A stretch of DNA of 64,000 bases. It comes from Pseudomonas sp. PA27(2017) (lineage in GTDB: Bacteria; Pseudomonadota; Gammaproteobacteria; Pseudomonadales; Pseudomonadaceae). Position 1 is the stretch's first letter, and each line of letters starts with the position of its first letter. Of this stretch, positions 59,334 to 64,000 are shown in pieces. Under the pieces are notes generated by a model, which was not told the origin of the DNA, did no database searches, and was given only the letters and a program-made list of their open reading frames with translations. The stretch spans positions 269,937-333,936 of the forward strand of contig NZ_MSXW01000026.1 of the NCBI RefSeq assembly GCF_001945445.1. The letters run 5' to 3'. The translations under genes and the position numbers were made by a program.

Positions 59334-61433
59334 ATGTACGGATCCGCGAATCACCGAAAGGATTGGGTTTTGAGAGGCGCAGCGCTGACCTGCCTGGTCT
59401 CGTGTACCGCGCTTTGCGCTGCCGAGGCTGAAAACGTCACGGAGCTGGAAGCGATCGAGGTAGTCGGCGAAGGCAGCACACCGGGGCAGATCAAGCCGCT
59501 GACGAGGAGCAAGGTGAGCAACGCGCCGGACAGCCTGCCTGCCGCGGTGACGACCATCACGGATGAGGAAATTCGCACGCTGAACGTCGACCGTGACATC
59601 TCCAACATCTATCGCCGCGTACCCGGTGTCGTCGCCAACAATATCGACCAGGGTGACACGGGCAACGGCTTCCGCATGCGCGGGTTCACCACCAATGGCA
59701 CGCACGGCGCCGACGTGGCGGTGTACGTCGACGGTGTGCCACAGAACATCCCATCGAGCCAGGGCGGTGCCGGTCATGGCCCGGTGTTTCTCGAGTGGCT
59801 GACGCCGCAGATGATCAAGCGCGTCGATGTGATCAAGGGGCCGATATCGGCGCTGTACGGCGACCAGAATCGCGCCGGTGCGGTGAACATCGAAACGCTC
59901 GACGGCGGCGATGTCGCCAACAGCATCGGCCTGGAAGTGGCGAGCTTCGATGGCCGGCGATCAAACCTGGTGCTGGGTGGCGAACACGAAGGTTTCCAGT
60001 CGCTGTTCGTCGCGGATATCTACAAGACCAATGGCTACCGCAAGGCGGCCGAGACCAACCGCGACAACTATTTCTGGAAGCTCTCCAAGGTCTTCGGCGA
60101 TGCCAAGTACTCAGCGCGCTTCAGTCACTATCAATCGGATTTCAAGAATGATGGTTATCTGAACCTGCCCGCCCTGAAAGCCGGCACGATCAGCCGTCGC
60201 GATACCGACAACCTGTACGGCTTCGGCAACGCCAACCGCAACACTTACGTGTTCAACCGTGCGCCTGCCGACGGAGAAGAAGGCCTGTACTACACCGCCT
60301 ACTTCGAGGACTTCAAACGTGTGCGCGGTATTTCCAATGGTGCCAACACCCACAACTACGGCAGGGATGACCGCGACATTTATGGCGGCCGCCTGGCCTA
60401 TAACTTCGTGCACGAGGAGACCGCCTCATTGATGGTCGGGGCCGACGTGCGCCGCGACAAGGGCGATGCCTATCGCCAGCAATACCGCAATTTCGAACCG
60501 ACGCCGAATTTCTATTTCGACTTCGACCAGGACCTGATCACCTACGGCGTGTTCGCCCAGGGTCAGTACAAGCCCGTCGACTCGCTCAAGGTACTGGCCG
60601 GTATTCGCTACGACCGCTTCGACTACGATATCGAGAACCTGAAATTCCGCGACGCCGACACGGGTTATCACAGCTCGGTCACCACGCCGAAACTCGGCCT
60701 GGTGTGGGCGCCAACCGAACGGTTCGAAGTGTTCACCAATGCTGCCCAGGGCTTTCGCTCGCCAGCCGCCGAGTACATCAGCTCAGGCAGCAGCGGCGCC
60801 TTGCCATCAAGCGAGACAGGCGGTCGGATCAACGGCAGCGTGCGCCCGAGCAAGGTCACGTCCTACGATATCGGCTTCACCGTGCGCCCGACGCAGCACC
60901 TGTCCAGCACCACCGAGTTCTACTACATCGAGAACGACAGCGAGACATTGCAGACCTCGCCAGGCGTCTTCGAGCAAGTCAGCGACACCACGCGCAAGGG
61001 CATCGAAACCAGCCTCAACTACCAGGCCACTTCCACCATCAGCACCTACGCGAGCTATGGGCGCATTCTCGATGCAGTGATCGACAATCCGCCTGCCGGC
61101 ACCGGCGATCGCCTGGTAGTGCCCGAGCACACCTACAAGGCGGGCGTGCAATACCGCGACAACTTCATGGCCGGCCAGCTGACGCTCAACGCCGATGCGT
61201 ACCACCTCTCGGGCGTTCCTTATTACGTGGGATCCGAGCAACGGGAGATGCCGGTCTACACCCGCTACGACCTGCGCGCCTCCTACGACTACAGCGACTA
61301 CCAATTCAGCGTGTACGGCATCTTCCAGCCGCACCGCTACGGCAGCGAAGTCGCCTACGGCACTACCAGAGGACTGGTCACGGTGCCGCAGCCGTCCACG
61401 ACACTGGGCGCGTCGGTCAGGTACTTCTTCTGA
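59334..61433 (+). CDS. TonB-dependent outer-membrane receptor, probable zinc-regulated
   Basis: A 699-residue receptor without an STN domain. Signal peptide to about CAAEA, then the plug (PDSLPAAVTTITDEEIRTLN; RMRGFTTNGTHGADVAVYVDG; RVDVIKGPISALYGDQNRAG) and a barrel ending ASVRYFF. ATG 59334 is chosen because a start at 59301 would lie before the transcription start expected from the -10 at 59305; TTG 59367 is a third option. The Zur-like box upstream suggests zinc or zincophore uptake, induced in low zinc. A siderophore role is the alternative. Confidence 0.88.
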   Translation: MYGSANHRKDWVLRGAALTCLVSCTALCAAEAENVTELEAIEVVGEGSTPGQIKPLTRSKVSNAPDSLPAAVTTITDEEIRTLNVDRDISNIYRRVPGVVANNIDQGDTGNGFRMRGFTTNGTHGADVAVYVDGVPQNIPSSQGGAGHGPVFLEWLTPQMIKRVDVIKGPISALYGDQNRAGAVNIETLDGGDVANSIGLEVASFDGRRSNLVLGGEHEGFQSLFVADIYKTNGYRKAAETNRDNYFWKLSKVFGDAKYSARFSHYQSDFKNDGYLNLPALKAGTISRRDTDNLYGFGNANRNTYVFNRAPADGEEGLYYTAYFEDFKRVRGISNGANTHNYGRDDRDIYGGRLAYNFVHEETASLMVGADVRRDKGDAYRQQYRNFEPTPNFYFDFDQDLITYGVFAQGQYKPVDSLKVLAGIRYDRFDYDIENLKFRDADTGYHSSVTTPKLGLVWAPTERFEVFTNAAQGFRSPAAEYISSGSSGALPSSETGGRINGSVRPSKVTSYDIGFTVRPTQHLSSTTEFYYIENDSETLQTSPGVFEQVSDTTRKGIETSLNYQATSTISTYASYGRILDAVIDNPPAGTGDRLVVPEHTYKAGVQYRDNFMAGQLTLNADAYHLSGVPYYVGSEQREMPVYTRYDLRASYDYSDYQFSVYGIFQPHRYGSEVAYGTTRGLVTVPQPSTTLGASVRYFF

Positions 61434-61597
61434 GCCGGCGCTGACCTGGGCCGGCCGCCCAGCGATCCGATCGCCGGCGGCAGGTTGGCAGCCCGTCACC
61501 TGCGAACATCAAACTGATATGCAGGTGCCCCGACCTCGCGGTGCCGCGCTAGCACCTGATGTCGCTTCTGCCAGGTTGCCCCGGCAGAAGTGACCGG

Positions 61598-62863
61598 CTA
61601 GAAGAGGCTCAGCGTATAGCTGACGATCAGCCGGTTCTCGTCGATATCGGTGCGGTAGTTGGAGCGCGCGGTGACGTTGCGCCAACGCAGGCCCACGCCC
61701 TTGAGCATTCCGCTTTGCACCACGTAGGCCAGATCCAGGTCGCGCTCCCAGTCCTTGCCTTCGAAGCCGCGGCCAGTGTCCACGCTGTCGCCTGTCACAT
61801 AGCGCAGGGTGCTGGTCAGGCCGGGGATGCCGAGTGCGGCGAAGTCGTAGTCGTGGCGAACCTGCCAGGAACGCTCGCCGGGCGCGGAAAACTCGTAGGT
61901 GGGTAAGGTGTTGCCCATGGGGTTGGTATTGGCGCCCACCTGGATGAAGCCGTCGTCGCCGTCGATACGCTGATGGCCGATGTAGAAGGTATGCCCGCCG
62001 TGCTTGGCCGACAGCAGCGCATAGGTCGACTGGTTGTCCAGCTTGCCGGCGATGCTGCGCCCCTCGTCGCGGGTGTCGAAGTAGCCGACATTCGCACCCA
62101 GAGTCCAGTCGCCCAGGGGTTCGGCATGCTTGAGGCTGTAGAAGCGCTGGGCATAGACATCCTCAAGTTGGGCCTGCCAGATACCGACGCTGGTGCGCTT
62201 GTCATTGAAGGCGTAATCGGCGCCCAGGTAGTTGAACCGGTCGCTGGTGAAGCGGGCGATGCGCGCCGGATTGATGGGATCGTTGATCAGCCCGTACAGG
62301 TCCTGGCGATCGGTGGAGTCGCGCAGGCTGGTGGAGCGCATCTGCCCGGCCTGCAGGGTCAGGCCCGGAATTTCATTGGAGACCAGGGCGGCGCCCTGAT
62401 AGGTCGGCGGCAGCAGACGCAAATCGCTGTGCACCAGCACCGGCAGGTTCGGCCGCAACTCGCCGACCTTCAGCTCGGTGTTCGACAGCTTCACCTTGAA
62501 CGCCGCGCCCATGCGCCCGTATTCGTCGGCCGCGCGGCCATCGTGCACCGGCAACAGCCCGCTGCTGGTATGACCGCGACCGCTGTCGAGCTTGATGCCG
62601 TACAGGCCCAGCACGTCGACCCCGAAGCCCAGCGGCCCCTGGGTGTAGCCGGAGCGAAAATCGAAGATGAAGCCTTGCGCCCACTCCTGGGTGCGGGACT
62701 GCGGGTTGCTGCCCACGATGCCGGAGTAGTCGCGGCTGAAGAAGTAATTACGCAGTTGCAGGTCGGCGTGAGAACCCTCGATGAAGCCGCCCTCCTCGGC
62801 CTGGGCAGAAAAACTCAAACCAGCTGCCAGGCAGCTGCCGAACATACGACGCAGATAGATCAT
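61598..62863 (-). CDS. OprD-family outer-membrane porin
   Basis: A 421-residue porin with signal peptide to about AQA, then [24 protein letters not shown], the typical OprD start, and an 18-strand-type barrel ending [11 protein letters not shown] with terminal Phe. Pseudomonas uses this family for substrate-specific entry of amino acids and aromatic or organic acids. GGGGAA lies 7 nt before the ATG at 62863, which is preferred to the start at 62887. It is downstream of an MFS gene on the same strand, so the pair may handle one substrate. Confidence 0.9.
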   Translation of the reverse strand: MIYLRRMFGSCLAAGLSFSAQAEEGGFIEGSHADLQLRNYFFSRDYSGIVGSNPQSRTQEWAQGFIFDFRSGYTQGPLGFGVDVLGLYGIKLDSGRGHTSSGLLPVHDGRAADEYGRMGAAFKVKLSNTELKVGELRPNLPVLVHSDLRLLPPTYQGAALVSNEIPGLTLQAGQMRSTSLRDSTDRQDLYGLINDPINPARIARFTSDRFNYLGADYAFNDKRTSVGIWQAQLEDVYAQRFYSLKHAEPLGDWTLGANVGYFDTRDEGRSIAGKLDNQSTYALLSAKHGGHTFYIGHQRIDGDDGFIQVGANTNPMGNTLPTYEFSAPGERSWQVRHDYDFAALGIPGLTSTLRYVTGDSVDTGRGFEGKDWERDLDLAYVVQSGMLKGVGLRWRNVTARSNYRTDIDENRLIVSYTLSLF

Positions 62864-62941
62864 GTCGATTCCCCAAAACACGGGCACGAACGCGCCCCGC
62901 CAGCAATGAGCGTGGCGAACGAAAGAATGAAAGGTGTAAAG

Positions 62942-62969
62942 GCCAGAGCGTGAGGATTCACGCCCTGGC
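62942..62969. other. Hairpin between the MFS and OprD genes
   Basis: CCAGAGCGTG and CACGCCCTGG pair over 10 bp with one G-T and extend one more pair, around a 6-nt loop. On the minus strand a pyrimidine-rich tract follows without a clear T-run. It could give partial termination between the transporter and the porin. Confidence 0.45.
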
Positions 62970-62990
62970 AGCGCCAGGAGGAGTTTCCCG

Positions 62991-64000
62991 CTAGCGGTTG
63001 ACCAGCTTGGCTGGCAGGGCGATCACCAGCAGGCAACTGAGGATCAGGCAACCGGCGAAGAACCACAGCGCCGCGTGGCTGGTGCCGGTCAGATCAGTAA
63101 CCAGGCCCATCAGCGAGTTGCTCACCAGGCCGGCGATGTTGGCCACCGAGCAGGCCAGGGCGAAGCCGGTCGCCGCTGCCGTGCCCTTGAGGAAGGTCGC
63201 CGGCAGGCTGAAGAACACCGGCACGGCGCCAATGATGGCTGCCGAAGCGATGGCGAACAGCGTCACGGTCATCACCAGGTTATGGCTGAACAGCGTGCTG
63301 CTGGCCATGGCGGCGGCACCGACGATGAAGGGCACGATGATGTGCCAGCGTCGCTCGCGATGGCGGTCCGAGCTGGCGCCGATCAGCAGCATGCCGGCCA
63401 GCGCCGCCAGGCTGGGAATGGCGGTCAGCAGGCCGATGTGAAAGGTGTCGGTCACCCCGGTGTTGCGGATGAAGGTCGGCATCCAGAAGCCCATGGCGTA
63501 AGCGCTGAGCAGGATGGAAAAGTCGATGCCGCCCAGCATCCACACCTTGAGGTTGAAGAAGCCGTCGCGAAAGCTGTGCTTGCTGTCTTTGCCTTCTGCG
63601 TCGTCGGCTGCCAGGTCATTGGCCAATTGCGCCTTCTCCTCGGAACTGAGCCACTTCGCCTGGTTGAAGTGATTGGGCAGTGCCCAGAAGGTGAGGATGC
63701 CGAGCAGCACGCTGGGAATCGCCTCGAGCAGGAACAGCCACTGCCAGCCACGCAGGCCGTTGACCTGGTCGAAGTGGTTCATGATCCAGCCGGAAATCGG
63801 CCCGCCGATCACGCTGGACAGTGGCAGGCCGATCATGAACAAGGCGATGATGCGCCCGCGTCGGTAGGTCGGGTACCAGGTGGTCAGGTAGTACAGCACA
63901 CCCGGCAGGAAGCCGGCCTCCGCCGCACCGAGCAGGAAGCGGATGATGTAGAACTCGGTGGTGGTGGTGACGAACATGGTGCAGGCCGACAGCAGCCCCC
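62991..64000 (-). CDS. MFS transporter, ACS type, N-terminus beyond the window
   Basis: 336 residues of a major facilitator; the first helices lie beyond 64000. The visible part begins inside the N-terminal half ([41 protein letters not shown]), the same ACS-family signature seen in the MFS protein at 21591-22919, and shows about nine to ten helices with a central loop at [10 protein letters not shown]. An internal ATG at 63977 is not the true start, because the reading frame and homology continue past the edge. Followed by oprD on the same strand. Confidence 0.9.
   Translation of the reverse strand, partial: GLLSACTMFVTTTTEFYIIRFLLGAAEAGFLPGVLYYLTTWYPTYRRGRIIALFMIGLPLSSVIGGPISGWIMNHFDQVNGLRGWQWLFLLEAIPSVLLGILTFWALPNHFNQAKWLSSEEKAQLANDLAADDAEGKDSKHSFRDGFFNLKVWMLGGIDFSILLSAYAMGFWMPTFIRNTGVTDTFHIGLLTAIPSLAALAGMLLIGASSDRHRERRWHIIVPFIVGAAAMASSTLFSHNLVMTVTLFAIASAAIIGAVPVFFSLPATFLKGTAAATGFALACSVANIAGLVSNSLMGLVTDLTGTSHAALWFFAGCLILSCLLVIALPAKLVNR

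Noticed and set aside
1..64000. Search by eye for tRNA, rRNA, CRISPR arrays, IS transposases, integrases and prophage genes
   Set aside because: None seen. The only mobile-looking DNA is the MITE-like family, which lacks a transposase in this window.

Overview
The window is GC-rich, densely packed chromosomal DNA that looks like Pseudomonas in the broad sense. The support is the gene content: a DUF1338-type 2-oxoadipate dioxygenase beside AmaA/AmaB homologues, an OprD-family porin, a Pseudomonas-style LeuA, many LysR regulators, and intergenic repeats built on the TGTGGGAGC/GCTCCCACA module. No rRNA, tRNA, IS transposase, phage gene or CRISPR array was seen. Both ends cut genes: a histidine kinase at 1 and an MFS transporter at 64000.

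Layout. 1-4391: end of a sensor kinase, cytochrome b561, PiT phosphate transporter, two GNAT acetyltransferases and a small membrane protein. 4410-15712: a lysine/pipecolate catabolic locus holding hglS, a 2-aminoadipate-type aminotransferase, LysR, amaB, amaA, ydiJ-like D-2-hydroxyglutarate dehydrogenase and a second LysR; together these would carry L-pipecolate through 2-aminoadipate, 2-oxoadipate and D-2-hydroxyglutarate to 2-oxoglutarate. 15849-16046: a DUF1737 protein. 16178-30210: an organic-acid island with two complete TctABC-type tripartite carriers, an RraA-like aldolase/decarboxylase, a 2-hydroxyacid dehydrogenase, an MFS carrier, a Tat-exported LigI-like amidohydrolase, a PrpF-family isomerase, and IclR and MarR regulators. 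30302-32643: a GNAT protein and an aldo/keto reductase divergent from a LysR gene.

32839-38266: a signalling group of CHASE2 adenylate cyclase, OmpA lipoprotein, secreted FecR-domain protein and GAF/HD-GYP phosphohydrolase. 38349-40207: leuA preceded by a leucine-rich leader peptide, then an AraC regulator. 41355-45412: ECF sigma factor, FecR anti-sigma and a TonB receptor with an STN domain. 45425-45820: two MITE-like repeats related to one at 11311-11541. 46073-54236: regulator-linked small units (LysR with amidohydrolase and DMT carrier; EamA with LysR; an SDR lacking its catalytic pair; TetR with an NTF2-like protein; another LysR). 54347-58772: AbrB-family membrane protein, a hybrid histidine kinase and a GNAT protein. 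58913-61433: a structured-RNA candidate, a tiny ORF, a Zur-like box and a TonB receptor. 61598-64000: an OprD porin and a truncated MFS carrier.

The best leads beyond routine annotation are the organic-acid island with its candidate periplasmic lactonase, the leuA leader, the Zur-box/RNA region before the second TonB receptor, the MITE-like family and the SDR with a lost active site. All functions are inferred from sequence reading; no database search or folding program was run.
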